From SCUD01 sp036824505 (GTDB taxonomy: Bacteria > Pseudomonadota > Gammaproteobacteria > Steroidobacterales > Steroidobacteraceae), in assembly GCA_036824505.1 (NCBI GenBank), contig DAITAA010000003.1, positions 62,001 through 126,000 on the forward strand: a DNA stretch of 64,000 nt, read 5' to 3'. The notes under the pieces were generated by a model that did no database searches, was not told the DNA's origin, and worked only from the letters and a program-made list of their open reading frames with translations. Positions 55,771-64,000 of this stretch are shown here, piece after piece (the stretch's first letter is position 1; each line of letters starts with the position of its first letter). Both the position numbers and the translations under genes were made by a program.

Positions 55771-56508
55771 GTGTTTGAACCGCTTGGCTACGCCCCCGCT
55801 TATCTGCGTGTCTGCGAGGCGATTCGGGACCGGATCCTGCGACGCGACCTGAAGGCCGGGCAGCTGCTGCCCACGGAAACCGAGCTGGCGCGCCAGTTCG
55901 AGGTCAACCGTTCGACCGTGCGCGAAGCCCTTCGCAAGCTCGAGAGCGGCGGGCTGCTCGGGCGTCGCGCCGGCGGGAAGAGGCTCTACGTGACGCGGCC
56001 AAGCCCCGAGTCGGTGGGCGGCGGCCTGTCACAGGCCCTGGCACTGCATGAAGCACGGGTCGTGGATGTCTGGGAGGCGCTGCAGGCGGTGCAACCCGGC
56101 ATCGCGCGGGCGGCGGCGCTGCGCCGAACGACCGCAGCGCTTGAGTGTCTGGCGGCTTCGGCGCAGCGCTTTGCAGCCAGGCGTGCAGATCGTGCTCTGG
56201 CGGTCGAAGACGTTGCGGGTTTCTTCAGTGCATTGGGGGAAGCCAGCGACAACCCCGTGTTCGTGCTTCTGAACGAGCCGCTGCTGCGGCTGTTGAAGCC
56301 GAGCCTGGCAGTGATCATCGATCGCGTGCCGCAGGCACGCGGGCGAATCGAATCAGCCCAGCAACACATCGTAAACGCCGTCGCGGCCCAGGATGCCGAG
56401 ATGGCCGCGTCCTGGATGACGCGTCACACGCGCGATTTCCGCCGTGGTTACGAAGTCGCCGGCATCCCGCTGTCCACGGAAGTCGGCCAGGAACTTGGCG
56501 TCGCCTGA
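55771..56508 (+). CDS. GntR-family (FadR subfamily) regulator, probable liu repressor
   Basis: A 245-residue regulator. The winged helix is at the N-terminus (residues 10-75: GQLLPTETELARQFEVNRST, VREALRKLESGGLLGRR), followed by an all-helical FCD-type effector domain. GTG 55771 begins just before the HTH. It is divergent from liuA, and an inverted repeat of FadR-branch type covers the liuA promoter. The usual Liu regulators in Proteobacteria are LiuR (MerR) and LiuQ (TetR), so this would be a replacement. The effector could be an acyl-CoA or organic acid. Confidence 0.9.
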   Translation: MFEPLGYAPAYLRVCEAIRDRILRRDLKAGQLLPTETELARQFEVNRSTVREALRKLESGGLLGRRAGGKRLYVTRPSPESVGGGLSQALALHEARVVDVWEALQAVQPGIARAAALRRTTAALECLAASAQRFAARRADRALAVEDVAGFFSALGEASDNPVFVLLNEPLLRLLKPSLAVIIDRVPQARGRIESAQQHIVNAVAAQDAEMAASWMTRHTRDFRRGYEVAGIPLSTEVGQELGVA

Positions 56509-56515
56509 TCGATCC

Positions 56516-57697
56516 TCAGGCGAGCTCGAGCGCGATGGCCGTGGCCTCGCCGCCGCCGATACAGAGCGCGGCGACGCCTCGTTTCTTGCCGCGCAGGATC
56601 ATGGCATGCAACAGCGTCGTCATGATGCGCGCGCCTGTCGCCCCGATCGGGTGGCCCAAGGCGCAGGCACCGCCATTGACATTGACGCGCTCGTGCGGGA
56701 CGCCGATATCCTTCATGGCGGCCATGGTCACGACCGCGAATGCCTCGTTGATTTCATAGAGATCAACATCGGCTGCACGCCAGCCCGCGAGTTTCAGGGC
56801 CCTGGCGATGGCGCCTGCCGGAGCAGTCGTGAACCATTCCGGGGCATGAGCGAAACTCGCGTGCGCGACGATGCGGGCGATCGGCTTCAGACCCGCGCTC
56901 GCAGCCGCCTGCGGGCTGGCAAGTACGAGGGCAGCCGCGCCATCTGCAATCGAGGACGAACTCGCTGCGGTGACCGTGCCGTCCTTCGCAAACGCGGGCT
57001 TGAGATTCGGGATCTTTTCAATCGAGACGGAGAAGGGAGTCTCGTCCTGCGTGACGATTCGCTCGCCCTTGCGATCAGCGACCGTGACCGGCGCGATCTC
57101 GGCTTCGAAGGCCTTGGAGTGGACGGCCGCTACCGCGCGGCGCACCGATTCGGCGGCGAATGCGTCCTGGTCGGCACGCGTGAAACCATATTTGGCGGCG
57201 GTTGCATCGGCGAAGCAACCCATCAGCTTGCCATCCCAGGGACTCTGCAGGCCGTCGTAGAACATGTGGTCGAGAATCTCGCCATGGCCCATGCGATAGC
57301 CCGCGCGGGCCTTCGGCAGCAGATAGGGCGCGCCGGTCATGGACTCCATGCCGCCCACCAGAGCAAGCGCGGCGCTGCCCGCCGCGATCTGGTCCGCTGC
57401 GAGCATCACGGCCTTCATGCCGGATCCGCACATCTTGTTGACCGTGGTGGCCGGGACCGACATTGGAACGCCGGCGGCGATGGCCGCCTGGCGCGCAGGA
57501 GCCTGGCCCTGGCCCGCGGGCAGCACGCAGCCCATGACGACCTCGTCGAGCGCGGCCGCATCGACGCCAGCACTGGCAATGGCGGCCCGAAGGGCCGTGG
57601 CGCCAAGGGCCGGCGCCGCAACCGTCGCGAATGTTCCCAGCATCGAGCCGATCGGCGTGCGCCGTGCGGACAGGATGACAACGGAGTTCTGAGCCAT
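56516..57697 (-). CDS. acetyl-CoA acetyltransferase (thiolase)
   Basis: A 393-residue thiolase with acyl-accepting C90 (NKMCGSG), H349 (ALGHPIGATG) and C379 (LCIGGGEA), the usual length. It condenses two acetyl-CoA to acetoacetyl-CoA or cleaves acetoacetyl-CoA. In this place it completes leucine catabolism after the acetoacetyl-CoA synthetase. It is divergent from icmF, sharing a 173-base region with a 6-3-6 inverted repeat, and converges with the GntR gene (7 bases apart). Confidence 0.96.
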   Translation of the reverse strand: MAQNSVVILSARRTPIGSMLGTFATVAAPALGATALRAAIASAGVDAAALDEVVMGCVLPAGQGQAPARQAAIAAGVPMSVPATTVNKMCGSGMKAVMLAADQIAAGSAALALVGGMESMTGAPYLLPKARAGYRMGHGEILDHMFYDGLQSPWDGKLMGCFADATAAKYGFTRADQDAFAAESVRRAVAAVHSKAFEAEIAPVTVADRKGERIVTQDETPFSVSIEKIPNLKPAFAKDGTVTAASSSSIADGAAALVLASPQAAASAGLKPIARIVAHASFAHAPEWFTTAPAGAIARALKLAGWRAADVDLYEINEAFAVVTMAAMKDIGVPHERVNVNGGACALGHPIGATGARIMTTLLHAMILRGKKRGVAALCIGGGEATAIALELA

Positions 57698-57781
57698 GTT
57701 ATTGATCCTGTTGATATTGATGGGGCCGGTCCGGCGCTCTCGCCCAATTCCATCCCGTCGCGCCGGCCTCTGTTGCGCTCA

Positions 57782-57796
57782 TTTTGCCCTGCAAAA
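57782..57796. promoter_or_regulatory. inverted repeat between thiolase and icmF
   Basis: TTTTGC-CCT-GCAAAA, perfect 6-base arms with a 3-base spacer, centred between the divergent starts. It has the same core as the repeat before the FabG-like SDR (50112-50128). Probably an operator. Confidence 0.6.
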
Positions 57797-57870
57797 AGTG
57801 AAATGTCTCGCGGCTTGGCAGCACGGCCTGCTGCCGCCACACTGTCGGCGCGGTCCGCTGGAGGTCCGAG

Positions 57871-60800
57871 ATGAGTAGCCCGGCCGAAAGCATCGACAGG
57901 GACGCCGACCCGGCGCGGGCACCGCTGCGCTTCATCAGCGCGGCTTCGCTGTTCGACGGCCACGACGCCGCGATCAACATCATTCGGCGCATCCTGCAGG
58001 CTCATGGCGCCGAGGTGATCCACCTGGGCCACAACCGCAGTGTCGCCGACATCGTTCGCGCAGCCATCCAGGAAGATGCTGACGGTATCGCTGTCAGCAG
58101 CTATCAGGGTGGCCACAACGAATATTTCCGCTACATGGTGGACATGCTGCGCGAGCGGGGCGCGGGCCATATCAAGGTCGTGGTTGGTGGCGGCGGCACG
58201 ATCGCCCCAGATGAAATCGAAGAGCTGGAAAGCTATGGCGTCGAGAAGATCTACACGCCGGACGACGGCCTGCGGCTCGGTCTCGACGGGATGATCAGCG
58301 ACGTGCTTGGCCGGGTCAGGGTCGCACGCAGACCGGACTTCGACGGTGCCAATGTCTCGGCGGATGACCCGGTGGCGCTGGCACGCGCGATATCCGCGCT
58401 CGAGCAGAGTGGCGACGAGCAGCTGCTGGCCCGGATTCGCGGGCTTGCGGCGAAGACCTTGAATCGCCCGCCGGTGCTCGGTATCACCGGCACGGGCGGC
58501 GCCGGCAAGTCCTCACTGACCGATGAAATCCTGAACCGCATCGTGCGTTTCTTTCCGGATCGCAAGGTTGCCATCGTCGCGATGGACCCGACGCGCCGCC
58601 GTTCCGGGGGTGCGCTGCTGGGCGACCGGATTCGCATGAATTCGCTCGCGAACGAGCAGCTTTTCATGCGTTCGCTGGCCACGCGACGCCAGCACCTGGC
58701 GACCAGCGCAGTGCTCTCGGACACGGTGCAGCTGCTGAAGTCCGCCGGATTCGACCTGATCCTCGTCGAGACCGCAGGCATTGGCCAGAGCGATACCGAA
58801 ATCGTGGATCTCGTTGATCTCTCGATGTACGTGATGACCAGTGATTACGGCGCCGCGAGCCAGCTCGAGAAAATTGACATGCTGGATTTCGCCGACTTCA
58901 TCGCGCTCAACAAGTTCGAAAAACGCGGCGCGGAAGACGCCTTGCGGGACGTACGCAAGCAGGTCGCGCGCAACCGCAAATTGTTCACGACGCCGCCCGA
59001 ACAGTTGCCGGTCTACCCGACCATTGCGAGCCAGTTCAATGACGCGGGCGTCAACACGCTGTTCGCGGCGCTGTGCGCGAGGTTGCACGATCAATGGGGC
59101 AGGCTGCGGCCCTGGCAGCCGAAGGGGCTTGCGCCGCTCGGCCCGCCGCATCGCCAGGCGATCATTCCCGGCGAGCGGGTGCGCTACCTCGCGGAAATTG
59201 CATCGGGCGGCCGCAAAGCTCACCGGGCGACGCTCGCCGCCGCGGAGGCGGCAAGCCGCGCGCACGGATTGCATCGTGCTCTGGCCGCTGCGGGCGATCC
59301 GGCGCTGCCTGCCGCGCTCGATCGCTATCCGGAGGGCGCGCTGGGCGACGGCGATGGCGCATTGTTGAAACTGCGGCGCGAATACAACGCGGCGCTCGAC
59401 GCAATGGGTACCGAGGGAGTGGCGCTGCTGAAAGCATGGCCGGAACGCGAGGCGGCCGCAACGGCAGACGAGTACAGCTATCGGGTCCGCGATCGCGAAG
59501 TCCGCGGCGAAAATTACACGGTTTCACTCTCGCACCTCCGGCTTCCAAAGATCGCGACACCGCGCTATCGCGACTGGGGGGACCTGCTGGCATTCCTGCT
59601 CACCGAAAACCTGCCTGGATCGTATCCATACACCGGCGGCATCTACCCGTATCGCCGCGAAGACGAGGATCCCACCCGCATGTTCGCGGGCGAAGGCATG
59701 GCGGAGCGAACCAACCGCCGTTTTCATTACGTCGCGGCGGGACACAAGGGCGCGCGGCTCTCGACGGCCTTCGACTCGACGACGCTTTACGGCGAGGATC
59801 CCGACGAGCGTCCGGACATCTACGGGCGGATCGGCAACTCGGGCGTATCGATCGCGACGCTCGACGACATGAAGCGCCTCTACTCGGGTTTCGACCTCTG
59901 CGCGCCGTCGACTTCTGTCTCGATGACCATCAACGGCCCGGCGCCGATGATCCTCGCGATGTTCATGAATACGGCCGTGGACCAGCAGGTCGAGCGTCAC
60001 TTGCGCGAAAGCGGCCGCTGGCCCGAAGCGGAAGCGAAGATTGCGAAGCTGTTCCAGGGCCGTGATCGGCCGCGTTATCGCGGCGAGCTGCCGCCCGGTC
60101 ATGATGGCAGCGGCCTGGGGCTGCTCGGCATCAGCGGCGACCAGCTCGTCGATGTCGAGACCTACCGGAGGATCCGCGCGGATGCGGTCGCGCGAGTGCG
60201 CGGCACGGTGCAGGCCGACATCCTGAAGGAGGACCAGGCGCAGAATACCTGCATTTTCTCGACCGAATTTGCGCTCAGGATGATGGGCGACATGCAGCAG
60301 TACTTCATCGACAACCGCGTGCGGAACTTCTACTCGGTGTCGATCTCCGGCTATCACATCGCCGAAGCCGGCGCGAACCCGGTCTCGCAGCTTGCGTTCA
60401 CGCTGGCGAATGGCTTCACGATTGTCGAGTACTACCTGTCGCGCGGCATGAGCATCGACGATTTCGCACCGAACCTGTCGTTCTTCTTCTCGAATGGCAT
60501 GGACCCTGAATACGCGGTGATCGGCCGGGTCGCGCGCCGTATCTGGGCGCGTGCGATGCGTGATCGCTATGGCGCGGGGCCGCGCAGCCAGATGCTGAAG
60601 TACCACGTGCAGACGTCCGGCCGTTCGCTGCACGCGCGCGAGATCCAGTTCAACGACATCCGCACGACGCTGCAGGCCATGTACGCGCTTTTTGACAGCT
60701 GCAACAGCCTGCACACCAATGCCTATGACGAGGCGATCACGACGCCGACCGAGGAAAGCGTGCGAAGGGCGGTCGCGATCCAGCTGATCATCGCGCGTGA

Positions 60801-61302
60801 GCTCGGCCTCAACCAGAACCAGAATCCCTGGCAGGGTTCATTTGTGCTCGAGCGCCTGACCGAATTGGTCGAAGAAGCCGTTTACCGGGAATTCGACAGC
60901 ATCTCGGAACGCGGCGGCGTGCTGGGTGCGATGGAGACCATGTACCAGCGCGGCAAGATCCAGGAAGAGTCGCTTTACTACGAGCACAAGAAGCACGATG
61001 GCAGCCTACCGATCGTCGGCGTCAACACATTCCTGCCGGAGCACGCAAATCCCGACGAGAACCGGCACGCCGAGCTGATCCGCTCAACCGAGCAGGAAAA
61101 GCAGGCCCAGGTGATCGCGGTGCGCGCATTCAATGCGGCGCATGCGAGCGCCCGGGAAGCGGCATTGCAGCGCCTGCAGGCGACGGCCGCAACCGGTGGC
61201 AATGTGTTCGGTGAGCTGATGGAGACCGTCAAAGCGGCGTCGCTGGGCCGCATTTCCCGCGCGCTCTACGCCGTCGGGGGCCAGTACCGCCGCAACATGT
61301 AA
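57871..61302 (+). CDS. icmF: IcmF: fused isobutyryl-CoA mutase with G-protein chaperone
   Basis: A 1143-residue fusion in the order of IcmF: N-terminal cobalamin-binding domain with base-off/His-on motif FDGHDAAINI (H31), a GTPase (MeaI-like) domain from about 200 (Walker A GTGGAGKSS, 207-215), then the acyl-CoA mutase domain from about 550. F605 (DPTRMFAGEG) and Q791 (KEDQAQNTC) stand where methylmalonyl-CoA mutase has Y89 and R207, the isobutyryl/n-butyryl-CoA signature as I remember it. It interconverts isobutyryl- and n-butyryl-CoA using adenosylcobalamin. GGAGG precedes ATG 57871. Automatic annotation as methylmalonyl-CoA mutase would be wrong. Its 3' end enters a REP hairpin. Confidence 0.95.
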   Translation: MSSPAESIDRDADPARAPLRFISAASLFDGHDAAINIIRRILQAHGAEVIHLGHNRSVADIVRAAIQEDADGIAVSSYQGGHNEYFRYMVDMLRERGAGHIKVVVGGGGTIAPDEIEELESYGVEKIYTPDDGLRLGLDGMISDVLGRVRVARRPDFDGANVSADDPVALARAISALEQSGDEQLLARIRGLAAKTLNRPPVLGITGTGGAGKSSLTDEILNRIVRFFPDRKVAIVAMDPTRRRSGGALLGDRIRMNSLANEQLFMRSLATRRQHLATSAVLSDTVQLLKSAGFDLILVETAGIGQSDTEIVDLVDLSMYVMTSDYGAASQLEKIDMLDFADFIALNKFEKRGAEDALRDVRKQVARNRKLFTTPPEQLPVYPTIASQFNDAGVNTLFAALCARLHDQWGRLRPWQPKGLAPLGPPHRQAIIPGERVRYLAEIASGGRKAHRATLAAAEAASRAHGLHRALAAAGDPALPAALDRYPEGALGDGDGALLKLRREYNAALDAMGTEGVALLKAWPEREAAATADEYSYRVRDREVRGENYTVSLSHLRLPKIATPRYRDWGDLLAFLLTENLPGSYPYTGGIYPYRREDEDPTRMFAGEGMAERTNRRFHYVAAGHKGARLSTAFDSTTLYGEDPDERPDIYGRIGNSGVSIATLDDMKRLYSGFDLCAPSTSVSMTINGPAPMILAMFMNTAVDQQVERHLRESGRWPEAEAKIAKLFQGRDRPRYRGELPPGHDGSGLGLLGISGDQLVDVETYRRIRADAVARVRGTVQADILKEDQAQNTCIFSTEFALRMMGDMQQYFIDNRVRNFYSVSISGYHIAEAGANPVSQLAFTLANGFTIVEYYLSRGMSIDDFAPNLSFFFSNGMDPEYAVIGRVARRIWARAMRDRYGAGPRSQMLKYHVQTSGRSLHAREIQFNDIRTTLQAMYALFDSCNSLHTNAYDEAITTPTEESVRRAVAIQLIIARELGLNQNQNPWQGSFVLERLTELVEEAVYREFDSISERGGVLGAMETMYQRGKIQEESLYYEHKKHDGSLPIVGVNTFLPEHANPDENRHAELIRSTEQEKQAQVIAVRAFNAAHASAREAALQRLQATAATGGNVFGELMETVKAASLGRISRALYAVGGQYRRNM

Positions 61303-61336
61303 AAGGGGACGCGCCCCTTTATTGCGCCCCTTTATT
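61301..61336. repeat. REP hairpin, left flank of the RAYT gene
   Basis: AAAGGGG-ACGCG-CCCCTTT forms a 7-bp stem starting at the icmF stop. The 13-mer GCGCCCCTTTATT then occurs twice in tandem (61311-61323, 61324-61336). The right flank of the RAYT holds the same element in inverse orientation. Confidence 0.85.
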
Positions 61337-61425
61337 GAGCGAGAAGCTTTCTGGTCACGCGATTCTCGGTATTCGCGGTTATTAGACGTTCCAGCCTTGC
61401 AGGTCCCCGGTGCTAGCGTCGACGC

Positions 61426-62133
61426 ATGCCTCGACAAGCGCGTGTGGTGTTCGCGGGCGTGCCCCATCACGTTACCCAGCGGGGGAATCGTCGTGAGCGG
61501 GTGTTTTTCACGGAGGGCGATCGCAATGTCTATCTGGAATGGCTACGGGAGTATGCGACGAGAAATGGAGTCGGCGTGCTTGCATACTGCCTGATGACGA
61601 ACCACGTGCACTTGGTCGTCGTACCTGCGACCAAAGACGGGTTGCATCGGACCCTCAGGCCATTGCACGCACGTTACGCGCAACGCATCAACCGTTCGAG
61701 GAATTGGAAAGGGCATGTTTGGCAGGGTCGTTACTTCTCTTCCGCGCTGGACGCGCCTTTCCTGTTGGCGGCGATCCGCTATGTCGAGCGCAACCCGGTC
61801 CGGGCTCGAATGATCGACTGGGCGGAGGAATATCCTTGGTCCAGTGCCGCTGCGCATTGTGGCCTGAAGACCGACCCGGTCTTGAGCATTGTCTCGAAGT
61901 GGCAGCGGCAGCTGGATTGCATCAAGGATTGGTCGGCCTGGCTCGCCGAAGGCGACGAACAACCAGGCCTGGATACCCTGCGGCGCCATGCCGAAAGGTG
62001 CCTGCCGTGCGGCTCGCAGGAGTTCGTCAAGGCGATGGAAGATTTCACTGGGCGCTCACTCCGATGCCGGCCACGAGGGCGGCCAGCAGGGTCGAACGGG
62101 CGCCAAGCCGAAATAGGGGCGCGTCCCCTTTAG
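61426..62133 (+). mobile_element. REP-associated tyrosine transposase (RAYT, TnpA_REP)
   Basis: A 235-residue Y1-type transposase of the RAYT family. VTQRGNRRERVFF at the N-terminus and the HUH motif NHVHLVVV (H60, H62) are followed by the likely catalytic tyrosine Y119 in RYVERNPVRARM. No IS200 end structures or partner tnpB are seen. Instead inverted REP hairpins flank it, as for domesticated RAYTs, which act on REP sequences scattered in the genome. ATG 61426 follows an 89-base region without a clear gene. The last codons and the stop are part of the right REP. Confidence 0.93.
62112..62132. repeat. REP hairpin, right flank, inverted
   Basis: AATAGGGGCGCGTCCCCTTTA is the reverse complement of the left element apart from small differences. 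The stop codons of the RAYT gene and of convergent plsC both lie in its last bases (62130-62133). Confidence 0.85.
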
Positions 62134-62843
62134 AGGAGCGGTTCCGGCAGCGCGGTCGCGATGCGCTCCCGGGCGGCGTCCCGCAGCCTGGGAGCCAGCT
62201 TCCCGGAGGTGCCAGCCGCAATCGGCTCGAGCACCTCGACCTCGACGCGAGACCAGCGGGGCACGAAAGTCTTCGCGCGCAGCGCGCGGCGGGTGCCACG
62301 GATGGCGAGCGGTACCACCGGCACCCCGGCTCGTTCCGCCATCGCAAAAGCCCCGGTGTGGAAGCGCGCGACGCCAGTCCGGGCGCTGAAGGTCCCTTCC
62401 GGAAAGAATGCGACGGACTCGCCCTGGGTGACGGCGCGCAGGATGCGTCGGGCGTCGTTGCCCCCCTCATGGCGGTTGCCGCGGTCGACGAAATGATGGT
62501 CGAGCTGCCTCATGAGCGTCCCCGCCAGCGGGATGCGTGACGCTTCTTTCTTGATCACGAAGCCAAACCGTGGCGGCAGGACGGCGAACAGCAGCGGCCC
62601 ATCAAGGTAACTTGCGTGATTTGCGACCACGATGCAGGGGCCGTTCGGCAAGCGGTCCATGCCGATCCGGTGCACCGGCAAGCCACAAAGCAGGAAGAAT
62701 GACCGGCAGATGAACCCGGCCGCGCCGCGCCGCTGTGAAACCTTCGGCAACGCGAGCACCGGCACGGCCACGATCAACAGCAGCAAGACCACCATCAGCC
62801 AGGCGTAGAGCCCCCAGAGCAGGCGCAGCGGATTGGCGGTCAT
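62130..62843 (-). CDS. plsC: 1-acyl-sn-glycerol-3-phosphate acyltransferase
   Basis: A 237-residue acyltransferase with an N-terminal hydrophobic anchor (about 5-30), the catalytic NHASYLD (HxxxxD) and the substrate-binding FPEGTFS. It acylates lysophosphatidic acid to phosphatidic acid at the inner membrane. Its last codons run into the right REP element and overlap the RAYT stop by 4 bases. No adjacent lipid gene is present. Confidence 0.93.
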   Translation of the reverse strand: MTANPLRLLWGLYAWLMVVLLLLIVAVPVLALPKVSQRRGAAGFICRSFFLLCGLPVHRIGMDRLPNGPCIVVANHASYLDGPLLFAVLPPRFGFVIKKEASRIPLAGTLMRQLDHHFVDRGNRHEGGNDARRILRAVTQGESVAFFPEGTFSARTGVARFHTGAFAMAERAGVPVVPLAIRGTRRALRAKTFVPRWSRVEVEVLEPIAAGTSGKLAPRLRDAARERIATALPEPLL

Positions 62844-63043
62844 CGCTTCCCGCCGGGCGGCCGATGAGGGTACTGTGAACTGGTTCCAGTTATGTTAATG
62901 GTCATCGGCGTATGTGAGACCGGTCACGTTCGACCGCAGCGGAGGCAAACCATACTGCGCCTGCATTCTGTCGCACCGGGCCGCCGCCCGCCATCGTCTG
63001 GTAATGGCTGTGCCCGGATCAGCGAACAGAGCAGGGCAAGTCT

Positions 63044-64000
63044 ATGAGCGCAGCCATGAAGTCCTCGACATCGGCACGCGCCGCGACGCTCGCGGCGATT
63101 GAAACGGCGGATGGTTCTGTCGAGCCGATGATCGTCCGGTTCCTCGATGCAGTCTGGATGGAGCGCGGGCTGTCGCCCAATACGCTCGCCGCCTACCGCG
63201 CCGACCTGACGGCGCTGTCGCGCTGGTTGCGTCAGCGCGGTACGGCCATGACTCGTACGACGCGCAACGATCTGCTCGGATTCATCGCCTGGCGAGTCGA
63301 GACGGGGGCGCGGCCGCGCTCTACGGCGCGCCAGTTGTCGAGTTTTCGACGCTTTTTCCGCTATCTGGTCCGCGAGGGCGTCATCAAGGAAGATCCGACG
63401 GCGCAGATTGCGATGCCGAAGATCGGCCGTTCGCTGCCGAAGTCGCTGACCGAAGCCCAGGTGGATGCGCTGCTCGCCGCACCGCAGACCAGCGATCCGC
63501 TCGGCTACCGCGACCGCGCCATGCTCGAAGTGCTTTACGCGACCGGCCTCCGGGTCTCCGAACTGGTGAGCCTCAAGCATGGCCAGGTCAATCAGAATCA
63601 GGGCGTGATTCGCATCGTTGGCAAGGGCAATCGCGAGAGACTCATTCCGCTCGGCGAGGAAGCGGTGCGCTGGCTCAGCGAATTCGTGCGCGGCGCGCGC
63701 AGCGAGATCCTGCTCGACCGCCAGACCGACCACCTGTTCCCGACCCGGCGCGGCGACCGCATGACACGCCAGGCCTTCTGGCACATCATCAAGCGCTACG
63801 CGAAGAAGGCCGGTATCGACCGGGAACTGTCGCCACACACGCTCCGGCATGCCTTTGCGACGCACCTGCTGAATCACGGTGCCGATCTGCGGGTCGTGCA
63901 GATGCTGCTCGGCCACAGCGACCTGTCCACGACCCAGATCTACACCCATGTGGCCCGCGAGCGCATGAAAGAGCTGCACGCGCAACACCACCCGCGCGGC
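63044..64000 (+). CDS. xerD: XerD site-specific tyrosine recombinase (stop codon just outside window)
   Basis: All 319 visible residues are in frame to the window edge. The catalytic residues are R170 (TGLRVSEL), K194 (GKGNRER), H265 and R268 (HTLRHAFATH), H291 (LGHSDLS) and Y300 (TQIYTHV). The N-terminal SAM-like domain contains ERGLSPNTLAAY. XerD family proteins end in HHPR plus one residue, so probably only the stop is missing. With XerC it resolves chromosome dimers at dif under FtsK control. ATG 63044 follows AGGG; ATG 63128 would remove the unusual 28-residue N-terminal extension. About 200 bases upstream contain no recognised feature. Confidence 0.95.
   Translation, partial: MSAAMKSSTSARAATLAAIETADGSVEPMIVRFLDAVWMERGLSPNTLAAYRADLTALSRWLRQRGTAMTRTTRNDLLGFIAWRVETGARPRSTARQLSSFRRFFRYLVREGVIKEDPTAQIAMPKIGRSLPKSLTEAQVDALLAAPQTSDPLGYRDRAMLEVLYATGLRVSELVSLKHGQVNQNQGVIRIVGKGNRERLIPLGEEAVRWLSEFVRGARSEILLDRQTDHLFPTRRGDRMTRQAFWHIIKRYAKKAGIDRELSPHTLRHAFATHLLNHGADLRVVQMLLGHSDLSTTQIYTHVARERMKELHAQHHPRG

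Noticed and set aside
57871..61302. Methylmalonyl-CoA mutase, or altered specificity from a tyrosine near residue 592
   Set aside because: I first aligned the tyrosine in GGIYPYRR with Y89 of methylmalonyl-CoA mutase. The correct counterpart is the aromatic residue in PTRMFAG, which is phenylalanine as in IcmF.
63044..64000. Phage integrase or mobile-element recombinase
   Set aside because: The sequence and C-terminal HHPRG ending are those of housekeeping XerD. No att-like repeats or phage genes are nearby.

Overview
This is a high-GC (clearly above 60% by eye), gene-dense stretch of a bacterial chromosome. The gene families point to a Gammaproteobacterium: gpmA, Kup, the 1600-residue NAD-glutamate dehydrogenase, ZapE, XerD, the liuABCD leucine cluster and a REP-associated tyrosine transposase (RAYT). 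Two 100-N runs show that this is a scaffolded draft or metagenome assembly. No rRNA, tRNA, CRISPR array or prophage was seen. The lifestyle suggested is an aerobic heterotroph living on amino acids, fatty and aromatic acids and peptides, and scavenging thiamine.

Layout. 1-3.9 kb: end of a phenylacetyl-CoA-type operon (hydroxyacyl-CoA dehydrogenase, paaZ, crotonase). 4.2-8.1 kb: a thiamine salvage operon behind a TPP riboswitch (TonB receptor, small thiamine-binding protein, PnuT, kinase). 8.1-16 kb: ferredoxin, gpmA, kup, NAD-glutamate dehydrogenase. 16-19.6 kb: MarR regulator, divergent 4-hydroxyphenylpyruvate dioxygenase, AsmA-like protein, cupin. 19.6-21.8 kb: TerC-like protein and an SNF-family symporter. 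21.8-26.6 kb: heterotetrameric sarcosine oxidase, with soxBAG on the minus strand and soxD turned around on the plus strand. 26.6-33.5 kb: exported hydrolases and peptidases. 33.5-36.2 kb: an M24 protein resembling DMSP lyase DddP, plus an exported amidohydrolase. 36.4-41 kb: a divergent SDR/MDR/MFS/esterase operon. 41-55.7 kb: a minus-strand run of 11 genes starting with liuABCD and continuing through two SDRs, an M16 peptidase pair, ETF-quinone oxidoreductase, acetoacetyl-CoA synthetase and zapE. 55.8-61.3 kb: a GntR regulator, thiolase and icmF. 61.3-62.1 kb: a RAYT flanked by inverted REP hairpins. 62.1-64 kb: plsC and xerD (all but the stop codon).

How the genes work together. Isovaleryl-CoA dehydrogenase passes electrons via ETF to the co-encoded ETF-QO. 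LiuBCD carry the carbon to HMG-CoA; the HMG-CoA lyase is not in this window. The acetoacetate formed can be activated by the co-encoded acetoacetyl-CoA synthetase and cleaved by the thiolase or reduced by an SDR. Two matching inverted repeats (TTTTGC-N3-GCAAAA), one between thiolase and icmF and one before the FabG-like SDR, suggest a shared regulator of this acetoacetyl-CoA node. The liuA promoter carries a GntR-type operator in its spacer.

Two assembly points matter. The N run at 34.6 kb is spurious: its flanks share 55 identical bases, and merging them restores one intact 392-residue reading frame. The N run inside soxB probably hides about 300 bases rather than 100.
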